Positions 44,799 through 54,247 are shown, counted from the first letter of the stretch. The stretch is DNA of 64,000 nucleotides from an uncultured Lachnospiraceae bacterium (GCA_910587935.1 CAJUNP010000009.1:24670-88669), one strand, 5' to 3'. Notes: generated by a model not told the origin, from the letters alone. Program-made: numbers and translations.

Positions 44799-45038
44799 AA
44801 AAATGAAATACGGGGAGTTTTGTTCCTGGAATAGAAACGGTAATCCGGCTATTTCAAATACCGCTGTCCCTATAAACCATAGTACGGACACCGCTTTGTT
44901 GTATTCTTCCACATTTTTTACGGCCGGCGGTTTTACAAAGGTAAAGAAACCTGCAGGCTCATGTGACCTGCGGCAGCTGAATCCTATTGCCAAAAAGACG
45001 ATTGCCACAATGCTCCATATAATAAATCCTATAATCAT
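44721..45038 (-). CDS. Small membrane protein, 105 residues
   Basis: Three hydrophobic helices (MIIGFIIWSIVAIVFLAIGF; VLWFIGTAVFEIAGLPFLF; FIFLIVALMIWVIGMMIAY) with a Pro/Lys cytoplasmic stretch PPAVKNVEEYNKAV after the first. This is the form of small Firmicutes membrane proteins such as the DUF3784 group. AAAGGAGATAACGAA precedes the ATG. Ends in tail-to-tail overlap with nadR. Confidence 0.65.
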   Translation of the reverse strand: MIIGFIIWSIVAIVFLAIGFSCRRSHEPAGFFTFVKPPAVKNVEEYNKAVSVLWFIGTAVFEIAGLPFLFQEQNSPYFIFLIVALMIWVIGMMIAYLRIEAKHRK

Positions 45039-45056
45039 TTCGTTATCTCCTTTATG

Positions 45057-45501
45057 TCACTTCGTATATACCATTATACCATACCAATAATCAAAAGATG
45101 AAGCGGATAATATATGTAACAAGAACCATTGTACAAATTTATTGATCTTCCGGTTCTTTCCCCGTTGTCCGTTATACATACTGATAAGGGGAATTGATAA
45201 TATAACCGCCATTTGTATAAGTCCATAGATCTTGTCTATTGTAAAAAAATAAACAACCGCGTACATTGCCACATAGATAACCAGCCAAAGCGCCTGTATC
45301 ACTGATATCCATTTTAATGGAACGGGAGTCATTTCCAAAAGCCTTGGTTATTCTAATCACCAATGCACGTTTTGCCTCTGAATCCAATTCACTACACTGA
45401 TTATTAAATACCGGAGGAATCATAATACTTTTATCTTCCCTTTTGAAAACCTTATGAATCGCTGCATTTTTAATTTTTAAGTTAGTAAATTCTCCTGCCA
45501 T
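45057..45501 (-). pseudogene. Chimeric remnant: unknown N-terminus joined to a TraX C-terminus
   Basis: Starting at 45501, about 65 codons (MAGEFTNLKIKNAAIHKVFK...) look like the beginning of a real protein with a ribosome site (AAAGGGG), family unknown. At about 45310 this frame turns to nonsense and a different frame becomes protein-like: LVIYVAMYAVVYFF, LYGLIQMAVILSIPLISMYNGQRGKNRK, the C-terminal part of TraX-family membrane proteins. A second frameshift near 45130 hides the family's final YPLHLLIIGMV, stop at 45074-45076. I read a deletion that fused the front of one gene to the back of another, followed by decay. Confidence 0.7.
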
Positions 45502-45690
45502 ATCACATTGCCCCTTTGTACATTTTTCTTTAGCGTACTACAGGAAGCACATGATTTCAACTATTTATACTAAAATAATATACATTACTTACTTTTTATA
45601 TATTTACTATACCATATGCAAACATATATTCTATATTTATTTTCAATTTTATAAGATACCCTCTCTTGCCAAGGGAGGGTAAAGTAGATA

Positions 45691-45718
45691 AAAACAAAAG
45701 CCCGTCACTTCGACAGGC
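45691..45718 (-). terminator. Terminator of the repeat-bearing HTH gene
   Basis: On the minus strand GCCTGTC pairs with GACGGGC (one U:G pair), followed by TTTTGTTTTT. A second small stem TACCCTC/GAGGGTA lies just downstream at 45657-45681. The rest of the 45502-45737 gap is AT-rich without further features. Confidence 0.75.
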
Positions 45719-45737
45719 TCATGTTAACCCCATACCA

Positions 45738-46514
45738 TTACCTGGCAACCCACTTTTTCAAAATCCCCAGGAAAATTCTGCTGGTCTGCGGGAAACGCTC
45801 CATGATTACCCTTTCCAATTCAACCGGATCAATCGGATTGTCCGTGGAAAAGGTTACGGCGCCGTTTACCTCTTCGCCGATGGCAATTGTCCCTCTGGCC
45901 GCCATACCCACGGCAACCCGGTCTCCCTTGGCCGCCGCGCCCACCGCATAGCTTCCGACGGCGGAAGCGCCTAATGCATAAATGCCGAAAGCCACGCCGC
46001 CGATGGCAATCACGCCGGCTGCTATGCCTCCGACAGCCAAAAATCCCGCCGCTATGCCTGCAAGAGCCAGCAAGCCGATTCCAAAACCGCCCACGGCAAC
46101 AAGACCGATACTGAGTCCGCCCACGGCCACCACGCCGATTCCTATATCTCCCACTGCAATAATTCCTCTGGCGGTACAAATGCCGCCCCGCATCAGGTTG
46201 ATATGAACCAGAGGAATTCCCCACAGGGTTTTTTTGCTCTTGTATTCATAATGATAGGGACATACCGAAAAGCGGTTTCTTACGGCTGTAGAAGAATTCT
46301 GTGCCCGATCCGCAAAAAGCGGATTGTTTAAAAGTTCGTCAAGACTGATTTCAAACAGCCGACTCAATTCTAAGAGCTTATCCATTTCCGGCGTGGTCTG
46401 TGCCAGCTCCCATTTAGACACGGTCTGCCTTGTTACATTCAGCCGGTTACCCAATTCTTCCTGAGACCAGCCTTTTTCTTTTCTCAGTTCCATAAGTTTC
46501 TCATGAAATTCCAT
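45738..46514 (-). CDS. XRE HTH protein with a Gly/Ala/Val tandem-repeat domain
   Basis: 258 residues. Residues 1-60 are a Cro/C1 helix-turn-helix (RKEKGWSQEELGNRLNVTRQ). After a linker containing KKTLWGIPLVHINL comes a region of about 100 residues made of degenerate 5-6-residue units such as GIIAVGDIGIGVVAVGGLSI and GFLAVGGIAAGVIAIGGVAF, with Gly every five or six positions. Such periodicity fits a left-handed beta-helix or a tightly packed Gly-zipper membrane structure. A short polar C-terminus follows. The arrangement of regulator plus repeat stalk recurs in Firmicutes; its role is unknown. Confidence 0.8.
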   Translation of the reverse strand: MEFHEKLMELRKEKGWSQEELGNRLNVTRQTVSKWELAQTTPEMDKLLELSRLFEISLDELLNNPLFADRAQNSSTAVRNRFSVCPYHYEYKSKKTLWGIPLVHINLMRGGICTARGIIAVGDIGIGVVAVGGLSIGLVAVGGFGIGLLALAGIAAGFLAVGGIAAGVIAIGGVAFGIYALGASAVGSYAVGAAAKGDRVAVGMAARGTIAIGEEVNGAVTFSTDNPIDPVELERVIMERFPQTSRIFLGILKKWVAR

Positions 46515-46606
46515 TGGTATACCTCCATATATTGCATGCCTGCTTTTGATACACTTATTTTACTGATTTGTGTCTGAAATGTCTGCCAATTTGTATGGGA
46601 AATGTG

Positions 46607-47104
46607 TCAACCAAAGTTAACATTGCCTGCTTCTTGCACATAATGCAGGGCATTGCGCCGATTGGCTTCCGTCTCCTGAGGCGTAACGCTGCGCACAATC
46701 CTTCCCGGATTCCCCAGCACCAGCGAATGATCAGGTATCCGGGTATTCTGTGTAATCAGTGTTCCCGCTCCGATAATGCAGTTTTTACCGATTTCGGCGT
46801 CGTTTAGCAATATGGCTCCCATCCCCACCAGGGTATTATCCCCGATTCTGCAGCCATGTATAATCGCTCCGTGTCCGACGGTCACGCCGCTGCCAATCTG
46901 CACGGCCGTATTGGCGTCTACATGCACCACGCAATTATCCTGAATATTGCTGTTGTCACCGATCCGGATTGGTCCCCGGTCCCCGCGAACGGTTGCGTGA
47001 TACCAGATGCTTGCATGTTCCCCAAGCGTTACATCCCCCAGTACAACGGCCCCTTCTGCCACAAAAGCAGAATCCGGAATCACCGGCGTTTTTCTTTCTT
47101 CCAT
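46607..47104 (-). CDS. Gamma-carbonic-anhydrase-like hexapeptide-repeat protein
   Basis: 165 residues from the ATG at 47104 (GGAGGGGG upstream). A left-handed beta-helix with the repeats IWYHATVRGDRGPIRIGDNS and CVVHVDANTAVQIGSGVTVG. The three metal His of the gamma-CA family are in HVD and GHGAIIHGC. Members may hydrate CO2 or only bind metal; activity cannot be read. It is monocistronic. Confidence 0.88.
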   Translation of the reverse strand: MEERKTPVIPDSAFVAEGAVVLGDVTLGEHASIWYHATVRGDRGPIRIGDNSNIQDNCVVHVDANTAVQIGSGVTVGHGAIIHGCRIGDNTLVGMGAILLNDAEIGKNCIIGAGTLITQNTRIPDHSLVLGNPGRIVRSVTPQETEANRRNALHYVQEAGNVNFG

Positions 47105-47150
47105 TATCACAACCCCCTCCTTATTACCATAATCACTTTTGGCAAAGCAC

Positions 47151-47517
47151 TTACTGCACTGTAAATTCCGTCCATTCTATATGGTTATACTGCATAACAT
47201 CATCTGCCTTTTTCGCCGCCCGCTTTATCATGCACCGTTTTCATGAGCTGTCTTCCGATCCCTCGCCCCGCATAATCTCGGTCCACTCCCAAATCTGTCA
47301 CATAAAGCCAATATGCATAATCTGTCAGTCCAAATAAAACGCCAACTATTAAGCTTGGGATACTAAAGACATTCCTATCCCTTTTCTCTGATATTCGGGC
47401 AGAACAGAAAGCGGAGCCAATGCTAAAACGATCAGCATGTTCGGCACTGTCAAATACAGCTTTAACTACAGAATATATAATATCACAGTCCTTAGATTCT
47501 TCTTTCCTTATAAGCAT
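47151..47517 (-). pseudogene. Two fused GNAT acetyltransferase remnants
   Basis: ATG at 47517 with GGAGGT opens LIRKEESKDCDIIYSVVKAV, the normal N-terminus of a GNAT gene. After about 30 codons the frame is wrong, and in another frame LALAPLSVLPEYQRKGIGMS, its acetyl-CoA site, appears and stops. Immediately after comes the acetyl-CoA site of a different GNAT (YVTDLGVDRDYAGRGIGRQL), frameshifted near its end, last stop at 47151. Thus two acetyltransferase genes were shortened by deletions and run together. Confidence 0.7.
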
Positions 47518-47588
47518 GATTACCTCCACGATCCCACTCTGCGGAACCTAAATCTTGAAGAAAAACGCCGCATTCCAAGCGTTATTCC

Positions 47589-47672
47589 GTGTGAGACTTA
47601 GAACTTCCAAGGCAGCTGTGCTGCCTATGCGAAACAGCCTCTGCTGTGAGCGTCTAGAAGTTCTTCTCACAC
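47589..47672. repeat. Long imperfect palindrome after the antiporter cluster
   Basis: Arms GTGTGAGA(CTT)AGAACTTC at 47589-47607 and GAAGTTCTTCTCACAC at 47657-47672 pair over 16 bp with a 3-base bulge. The 49-base interior contains smaller inverted repeats (GGCAGctgtGCTGCC). It begins two bases after the stop of the last antiporter gene. No T-run, so not a simple terminator; possibly a mobile or mRNA-end hairpin. Confidence 0.55.
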
Positions 47673-47673
47673 T

Positions 47674-49770
47674 CTAACCCCAAAGCATATAACCAAGGGT
47701 AAGCACCAGACCCATACAAAACATAAACAAGCCGAAGGAAAGGCTCCTTCCGATAATCGTATTATTTTCCTCAAGCTCCTCGTTGAGCATGGCCAGTTTA
47801 TGCTGAAAAGACACTTTAATGGGTTTCTTTTTCCGGAAAAGCTTGTTAATCACCAGTTTTCCGTCGTCCAGAATAACGCCTATGGTGTGGGTAACGGCCG
47901 TGCCTTCCTCCAATTCATGAGGAATCCCACTGTCTCTGTATATGGTTTTGCGCAAGAACAAAAGCAGGGTATCCAAAAACTTATCGCAGACCCGGAATAT
48001 TGTACTGAACACAAGATCCAAAAAGGAAAGCAGAGGACGGTATACCACGTTTTCCAGATCCAGGGCTTCGTTGCGGAAATTCACATAAACACGCAAGGCT
48101 CCCCTCTCCTTCGTTTTCTTTCTCATCAGGCAGGTTCTGACAAAGAATACGTATAAAAGAACGCCTATGGTAAGCGAAATCAGGCTGCCCTTTAAATTTT
48201 CCAGGCTGAAATACGCCAGGGAAAGGGACGGGATTTCCGGCCCCATAAAGCTTTGTCCCATATCCGCCAGCCTTCCGAAAATCCGGTTAGGGAAAAGGCC
48301 GGATAAAAGAAAGAGAAACGCAGAGCACAGTAAAAGCATCCTGTTCACCCGGTTCATTTCCCGCTTCTTTTCATCATATTCCCTCTGCAGCGCATCATCT
48401 TCATTTTTTTCAACAAAAACAGCGATGTAGAGCTTCAGCATATAAGCCAGGGTCATGCCCCCGCCGATTAAAAACAGCCATTCTACAAGCTGCATGGCCG
48501 GAACGCCGAACAATACTGCCGGAGCGCTGCCCGTTTCCAAAAGCTCCGTATATTCCACAATGCTTTCATGTATCAGCGTTTTACTGATATAGCCGCTGAA
48601 TAAGGGTACGCCGGATATTCCCAGTGCGCCTCCCAGAAAGACCGCCTGTAAAAACGGCTTTTTTCTTCCGAAACCGCGAATGTCGTTCAGGTTCAGCTTA
48701 TGCAGGTTCATAAAAATCACGCCGGCCGCCAGAAACAAAACCAACTTAAAAAGGGAATGGTTCACCATGTACAGCAACGTTCCCCGGACAGCCAGCGTAT
48801 TTTCTTCTCCTAACAAACCCTGCATACCCGTTCCCATTAGAATAAAGCCGATCTGGGAAACCGAGGAGCAGGCCAGCGTTCTTTTCAGATCCACGGAAAA
48901 TAACGCCAGAAAAGCGCCCGTCAGCATGGTAAGTACGCCGATGGCAAGTACGAAGGTTCCCCATTTTCCGTCTCCATAAAAAATCTGACTGCTGACAATC
49001 AGAACTCCGAACATTCCGATTTTGGTCAGGATTCCGGATAAAAGCGCGCTGGCGGGAGCCGGCGCTACGGGATGCGCCTTGGGCAGCCATACGTGCAGGG
49101 GCACGGCTCCGGCCTTGGCCGCAAAACCAAAAAACAGACAGACGCCGGCCGCCACCATTTTTTTATCGCCCACATGCTTTGCACAGGCTGTTCTGAGCGC
49201 GGAAATCTCCAGCGTTCCCGTCTCGTTGTATAAGAGAAACAATCCCATAAGCATAACCAGACCGCCGATTACCGCAATGGCAAGGTATGTTTCCGCCGCT
49301 TTCAGAGATTCCCTTTTCTCATCCTGCGCTACCCAGACGTAAGACGTAAAGGAAGCAATTTCAAAAAACAGAAACGTAGTGAACAAATCCGCCGATAAAA
49401 ATACGCCCACTGTGGCTCCCAGGGTCCAAAGTAAAAACAGGTAGTACCGGTTGCGGTTCCTGTAATGTTTAAAATATTCTCCGGAAAAGCAGGCGCTGAC
49501 CATCCACATAAACGCCGCCAGCGACGCGTACAGCGCCCGGAAGCCGTCCATGCCCAGATGTACCATGGGAGAAAAAACCTGGTTATAAGAGGACTTTTCC
49601 CCTCCCGCCGCCAGATAGGGAATAAACTGCGTCAACAGCAGTACAAGTTCGCTGATTACCACAAAATCCGCCGCATAATCCCGTATTTTTTTATTTTTTC
49701 GGCCGATTCCGTATACGATAAACGCACCAAGCATCGGATACAGAACCGGAACCAATAAATTGATCTGCAT
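47674..49770 (-). CDS. NuoL/MrpA-like antiporter subunit, fourth of four
   Basis: 698 residues. A proton-conducting membrane transporter of the NuoL/MrpA superfamily with about 14 core helices, the conserved TM5 Glu in FLFFEIASFTSYVW, the Lys/His region LHVWLPKAHPVAPAPASALL, and KRTLACSSVSQIGFIL. After the core comes a long amphipathic segment (residues about 540-660) and one last membrane helix, as in NuoL. It lacks the DUF4040/MnhB domains that are fused in classic MrpA; here they are separate genes upstream. Last gene of the ten-gene operon. Confidence 0.88.
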   Translation of the reverse strand: MQINLLVPVLYPMLGAFIVYGIGRKNKKIRDYAADFVVISELVLLLTQFIPYLAAGGEKSSYNQVFSPMVHLGMDGFRALYASLAAFMWMVSACFSGEYFKHYRNRNRYYLFLLWTLGATVGVFLSADLFTTFLFFEIASFTSYVWVAQDEKRESLKAAETYLAIAVIGGLVMLMGLFLLYNETGTLEISALRTACAKHVGDKKMVAAGVCLFFGFAAKAGAVPLHVWLPKAHPVAPAPASALLSGILTKIGMFGVLIVSSQIFYGDGKWGTFVLAIGVLTMLTGAFLALFSVDLKRTLACSSVSQIGFILMGTGMQGLLGEENTLAVRGTLLYMVNHSLFKLVLFLAAGVIFMNLHKLNLNDIRGFGRKKPFLQAVFLGGALGISGVPLFSGYISKTLIHESIVEYTELLETGSAPAVLFGVPAMQLVEWLFLIGGGMTLAYMLKLYIAVFVEKNEDDALQREYDEKKREMNRVNRMLLLCSAFLFLLSGLFPNRIFGRLADMGQSFMGPEIPSLSLAYFSLENLKGSLISLTIGVLLYVFFVRTCLMRKKTKERGALRVYVNFRNEALDLENVVYRPLLSFLDLVFSTIFRVCDKFLDTLLLFLRKTIYRDSGIPHELEEGTAVTHTIGVILDDGKLVINKLFRKKKPIKVSFQHKLAMLNEELEENNTIIGRSLSFGLFMFCMGLVLTLGYMLWG

Positions 49771-49785
49771 TTTACCACACCCTTT

Positions 49786-51261
49786 CTACCATAAACCCTG
49801 CGCCACTTTTATAATAAAACTTACGCACGGTTCGGAGTATATGCCAAACAGACAGATAAAGAAGCAGAAAATACCGAGAGGAAGAAGCATCTGCCAGCCC
49901 GGATCGGCCGTTCCTTCAAGCGTTTTATAATCAAAATCTCTGCCGGGGAAAAAGGCCCTGATTACAATTGTGAGCATGTATACGGCTGTCAGAAGAGCTG
50001 AAATCAGAAGCGCCCCAATTCCAAAATACGCCAGCGTATCACCGCTCTCCACCGCCGCTGCGGCAAGGTTCCATTTGCTGATAAAGCCTGCCAGTCCCGG
50101 GACTCCCATCAGTCCCAGGGCGGACACGGTGAAAATGCCGAAGGTTGCCGGCATGGTCTTTCCCAGACCGTTCAGCTCATGCACATAATTTCTTCCCGTT
50201 TTGTGTATAACGGCTCCGGCACAGAAGAAGGAGCATATCTTCATAACCGCGTGAAAAATCATATGGCTTAAGGCTCCTGCCAGTCCCAGCGGTGTCATAA
50301 TAACGACGCCGAACAGGATGTAGGACAGGTTGCTGATGGTGGAATAGGCCAGTCTGCGTTTCAAATGCGTTTCCTTTACCGCCCGGCTGCAGCCGTATAC
50401 AATGGTAAAGATCACGACCGCCATCACCGCCTTCTGCGCCCAGGTGCCCCTTAAAAAATCCGTTCCGAAGCTGTAATACGTAATACGCATTATCGCAAAG
50501 GCGCCGGACTTCACCACAGCCACCGCATGCAGGAGAGCCGTAACCGGCGTAGGCGCAACGCCGGCCTGGGGAAGCCAGGAATTAAAAGGACAGACAGCCG
50601 CTTTAACGCCAAAACCCATAAAGGCCATAACATAGATTAACAGCAGGATACCGCCTCTCTCACCGATTTTCGCCGCATCGAGAACGCCCCCGTATATAAA
50701 ATCAATGGAAGAACCGTAAACAATCATGAAAATCAGTCCGATAAAGGCAAAGGCCGCTCCTCCCAGGGAATAGTAGAGGTATTTCCGGCTGGCCAGAACC
50801 GCCTCCCGGCTTAAAGTGTGCATGACAAGGGGCACGGTAACCAGCGTTAAAAGCTCATAGAAAAAGTACATGGTCATCAGATTGCCCGCCAGCGCAATTC
50901 CCAGCGTCACCCCATAGGTTACGGTGTAAAAGAGAAAAAATACTCTTTCGTGTCGTTCTTTTTTCATATATTCAAAGGAATACAGCGTGGCAAGAGGCCA
51001 GAGCGCGGAAATCAATCCTGCGAAAACCATGCCCAGTCCGTCCAGCTTCAGGTCGATGGAAAGATCACCGGTAAAATGAACCACCCGAAAAACCTCCTCC
51101 GGACGGTGGAACAGCAGCCACCACACCATAGCGGAAACAGCAAGCACCAGAAGCTCCAGAAAAATATTCCGGTATTTTCGGTTTTTGAAAGGAATCAGCG
51201 CGGCAATGCCGCCGCCGATTACAGGCAGTAAAATTACGGCCAATAACATTAGTTTATTCAT
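49786..51261 (-). CDS. MrpD/NuoM-like antiporter subunit, third of four
   Basis: 491 residues from the ATG at 51261 (GGAGGGGAG upstream). Fourteen-helix antiporter fold with TM5 Glu in YFFYELLTLVTVPLVMHT, the TM7-8 region FNSWLPQAGVAPTPVTALLH and VAVVKSGAF lysine, then RRLAYSTISNLSYILFG. All residues needed for a proton or Na+ path seem retained. Close in pattern to the second subunit, suggesting tandem duplication. 8 bases after the stop of the preceding gene. Confidence 0.88.
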   Translation of the reverse strand: MNKLMLLAVILLPVIGGGIAALIPFKNRKYRNIFLELLVLAVSAMVWWLLFHRPEEVFRVVHFTGDLSIDLKLDGLGMVFAGLISALWPLATLYSFEYMKKERHERVFFLFYTVTYGVTLGIALAGNLMTMYFFYELLTLVTVPLVMHTLSREAVLASRKYLYYSLGGAAFAFIGLIFMIVYGSSIDFIYGGVLDAAKIGERGGILLLIYVMAFMGFGVKAAVCPFNSWLPQAGVAPTPVTALLHAVAVVKSGAFAIMRITYYSFGTDFLRGTWAQKAVMAVVIFTIVYGCSRAVKETHLKRRLAYSTISNLSYILFGVVIMTPLGLAGALSHMIFHAVMKICSFFCAGAVIHKTGRNYVHELNGLGKTMPATFGIFTVSALGLMGVPGLAGFISKWNLAAAAVESGDTLAYFGIGALLISALLTAVYMLTIVIRAFFPGRDFDYKTLEGTADPGWQMLLPLGIFCFFICLFGIYSEPCVSFIIKVAQGLW

Positions 51262-51283
51262 ACGACTCCCCTCCATATCCTGC

Positions 51284-52741
51284 TTACTGTAAAGGGGTTA
51301 CCGGAAACAGGCCCATACCCGCCGCCAGAACCGTTAAAATCACAAGAGGAACCACCATGATCCAGGCAGGTTCTTTTTTCTTTAATGTAGTATAATCATA
51401 ATCTTCTCCCGGAAGGAACCCCTGGATCGTAAGCGGCAGGAGATATCCCGCCGTCAGCAATGCGCTGATTAAAAGAATCACAGGACCCAGCCAGGAGAAT
51501 ACCGGAATATTGCCGCTTAAGGAACCAATACATAAATACCACTTGCTGAGCACTCCGCCGGTAGGGGGAATCCCGATCAGGGTCAGGGACAAAATCGTAT
51601 AGCACCACATGGTAACGGGCATTTCCTTTCCGATCCCCCGCAGCTCATCAACCTTTGTTTTTCCGGTCTTATAGATAATCGCGCCGGCGGCCAGAAACAG
51701 GCCGCATTTTGTAAAGGCATGGCAGACCGTATGGAGCAAAGCTCCCGTAAGCGCTTCCGGCTCCATCACGGCCAGGCCGAACAGGATATAGGAAACCTGG
51801 CTGATGGTGGAATAGGCCAGTCTCCGTTTCAGAAGCTTCTCACGGTACGCCATCATGGAACCCATAAACACGGTGAGAAGCGTGATAACCAGCCATGTTT
51901 TCTGTACCCAGGTTCCCCGCAGGAAATCAGCACCGAACAAATCGTATACAACCCGGAGGATTCCAAGGACTCCGCATTTTACTATGATACCGGATAAAAC
52001 GGCGCTCGCAGGCGCAGGCGCTTCCGGATGGGCCGCCGTCAGCCATGCGTGGAAGGGAAACATGCCCGCTTTCACGCCAAAACCCGTAATCATCAGCATG
52101 GCCGCCACAAGAAGAAGCTGCTCATGGCCGGAAACAAGACTTTGGTTCAGTACGCCTCCCCCTCCAAAAGTCAGGGTATCACCGTAGCGGTTCAGGAAAT
52201 AAACGCCGAACAAGACCATATAAGCGCCGCTTAAGGAATAAAACAAATATTTCAGTCCCGCCATCACCGCCTCTTTCGTCTGTGTATGCAGAACCAGAGG
52301 AAGGGTGGTTAACGTCATAAGCTCATAAAAGAAGTAGAAGGTAATCAGGTTACCGGAAAAGCCCAGGGCCGCCAGCACGCCGTACACAATCAGGTAAAAT
52401 CCGTAATATCTTTTTTCTTTCCTCTGGTGTTTCATGTATTCGAAGGAAAAAAATCCTGCAAGAACCCATACCACGGTTACGGCCGACATAAATATTTTTC
52501 CCATGGTATCCGGCCGGAAATACACCGGCAGGGTTTTTGTCAGCCAAAACAGAATAAATCCCGGCGATTCTTCAGATACAGCTGCAATATTCGCAAATAC
52601 AAGGGTTCCCGTTATGCAAAGTACGGCGCCAACAAAGGCGCACAGCGCTTTCCGGTTCTTCCATTCCGGCAGAAGCAGAAGAAGCAGACCCGCCAGAACG
52701 GGCAGGACAATCGGAAGCATCAGTAATACAGACTCTCTCAT
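51284..52741 (-). CDS. MrpD/NuoN-like antiporter subunit, second of four
   Basis: 485 residues. Same fold as its neighbours with TM5 Glu in YFFYELMTLTTLPLVLHTQ, FHAWLTAAHPEAPAPASAVL, IIVKCGVLG lysine and RRLAYSTISQVSYILFG. Twelve bases after the first MrpD-like gene. Its similarity to the third subunit (FFYELxTLxTxPLVxHT shared) suggests a gene duplication within this cluster. Confidence 0.88.
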   Translation of the reverse strand: MRESVLLMLPIVLPVLAGLLLLLLPEWKNRKALCAFVGAVLCITGTLVFANIAAVSEESPGFILFWLTKTLPVYFRPDTMGKIFMSAVTVVWVLAGFFSFEYMKHQRKEKRYYGFYLIVYGVLAALGFSGNLITFYFFYELMTLTTLPLVLHTQTKEAVMAGLKYLFYSLSGAYMVLFGVYFLNRYGDTLTFGGGGVLNQSLVSGHEQLLLVAAMLMITGFGVKAGMFPFHAWLTAAHPEAPAPASAVLSGIIVKCGVLGILRVVYDLFGADFLRGTWVQKTWLVITLLTVFMGSMMAYREKLLKRRLAYSTISQVSYILFGLAVMEPEALTGALLHTVCHAFTKCGLFLAAGAIIYKTGKTKVDELRGIGKEMPVTMWCYTILSLTLIGIPPTGGVLSKWYLCIGSLSGNIPVFSWLGPVILLISALLTAGYLLPLTIQGFLPGEDYDYTTLKKKEPAWIMVVPLVILTVLAAGMGLFPVTPLQ

Positions 52742-52753
52742 AAATACCTCCCC

Positions 52754-54247
52754 CTACGCAAACATATCAAGTCCGGCCTGAATCCAGTCTACAATCGGCT
52801 GCGACAATACGCCCAGAATGACATTTAACACAATAAAGCAGATACAGGTCAGCGCATATAGCTTTTCCTGTCTGCAGGTAATATGCTCGCCTTTTTCCTC
52901 AACCGGCGTATAGATGCGGATGACGGTTTTCATAAAGTAGATTGCGTTTAATATAGTGCTGACTGCCAGAACGATCAGCGCCGGCAGCATCTTGCCCTGG
53001 TTAGCCACAGCCGCCTGGGCAAACAGAAGCTTGCTGATAAACCCGGAAAACATCGGGATTCCCACCATGGAAAGAGCTCCGGCCGTAAACGTGACGCCGG
53101 CAATTTTGTGGCGGTACGCCGCCCCCGTAAGATCCTGGAATTTCCGGCTTCCGCCCGATACGTCGGTCAGTCCGATGGCCGCAATAAAGAGCATGGACTT
53201 GGTGGCCGCATGGGACAGAATGTGGAACACGGAAGCAATCATGGCCGCTTTCGTTCCCAGACCGATTCCCATGTATATATAACCGATCTGCGCTACGGAG
53301 GAAAAGGAAATCATCCTGCGCACGTCGTTTTCCTTGATCGCGCTTAAGGAACCGAATATCATGCCCATCAGACCGAAAATAAACAATACGTTGATAATCT
53401 TACTGTCATGGAATATTTCAAACCCGATGACCCGGTAAATAATTTTAATCAGTAAAAATAAGTATCCCTTGCTTACCAGGGAGGAAAGCATCGCCGCGCT
53501 GGAAACCGTGGAATATCCATAGGCGTCCGGCAGCCATGTATGGAAAGGAAAAAGCGCACTTTTGATGGCGAGACCCACGCTCATTAACGCGATGGTCACA
53601 AGCAGGGGAATGGGATAAGCGCCGCTTGCCGCAATCTGTATCACGCTTTCCCGGATATTGCTCATCAATAGATGTCCCGTAATGTCATACAACATGCAGA
53701 TTCCCAAAAGCAGCAGGCCGGAACCAAGCAGGCTCATAATCATGTAACGGGCTGCGGCTTCCACGGTTCGCCCGTTCTGGCGGATCATAATCAGGCCGCA
53801 GGCGGCTATGGTGTTAATCTCCACGAACACATAAGCCGTAAACAGGTCGTTGGTATAGACAAGCGCCAGCAGGGAACTGAGCAGCAGATCCGTCAGGACA
53901 TAGTAGAGGAATCTTTTTTCCTCCGCCACCTCTCCCACCAGCTTTTTCACGCCGCCGCAGATGGACAAAAGCATAATCACGCAGAAAAACAACGCCATTG
54001 CCGCTTCCAGAACGCCGGCGCGCAGCTCGTTGCCCCAGGGCGCGGAAAATTTACCTACTACATATACAAACGCCTCTCCCGTATGAAGGGTATAGCCCAA
54101 AGTGCAGGCGCTTAATGCCGTCACGGTCAGAATCAGGACCAGGTTAATATATTTTGCCGGTTTCCCATGAAAACCGGAGCTGATAATTCCCGCAAACAGA
54201 CACAGCAGAATGGATATGGCGGGAAAATTCCGAATCAGATCCATCAT
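52754..54247 (-). CDS. mrpD: MrpD-like antiporter subunit, first of four
   Basis: 497 residues. The start (APWGNELRAGVLEAAMALFF) and YVFVEINTIAACGLIMI with the TM5 Glu, FHTWLPDAYGYSTVSSAAML, SLVSKGYLFL, RRMISFSSVAQIGYIYMG identify true MrpD/MnhD. It overlaps mnhC by four bases. This is the canonical Mrp D subunit of the cluster; the next three genes are additional antiporter-type paralogues. Confidence 0.9.
   Translation of the reverse strand: MMDLIRNFPAISILLCLFAGIISSGFHGKPAKYINLVLILTVTALSACTLGYTLHTGEAFVYVVGKFSAPWGNELRAGVLEAAMALFFCVIMLLSICGGVKKLVGEVAEEKRFLYYVLTDLLLSSLLALVYTNDLFTAYVFVEINTIAACGLIMIRQNGRTVEAAARYMIMSLLGSGLLLLGICMLYDITGHLLMSNIRESVIQIAASGAYPIPLLVTIALMSVGLAIKSALFPFHTWLPDAYGYSTVSSAAMLSSLVSKGYLFLLIKIIYRVIGFEIFHDSKIINVLFIFGLMGMIFGSLSAIKENDVRRMISFSSVAQIGYIYMGIGLGTKAAMIASVFHILSHAATKSMLFIAAIGLTDVSGGSRKFQDLTGAAYRHKIAGVTFTAGALSMVGIPMFSGFISKLLFAQAAVANQGKMLPALIVLAVSTILNAIYFMKTVIRIYTPVEEKGEHITCRQEKLYALTCICFIVLNVILGVLSQPIVDWIQAGLDMFA

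Noticed and set aside
45829..46224. A 131-codon Gly/Arg/Ser-rich frame in the repeat part of the HTH gene
   Set aside because: It is the shifted reading of a Gly-rich repeat; the in-frame HTH protein explains the sequence.
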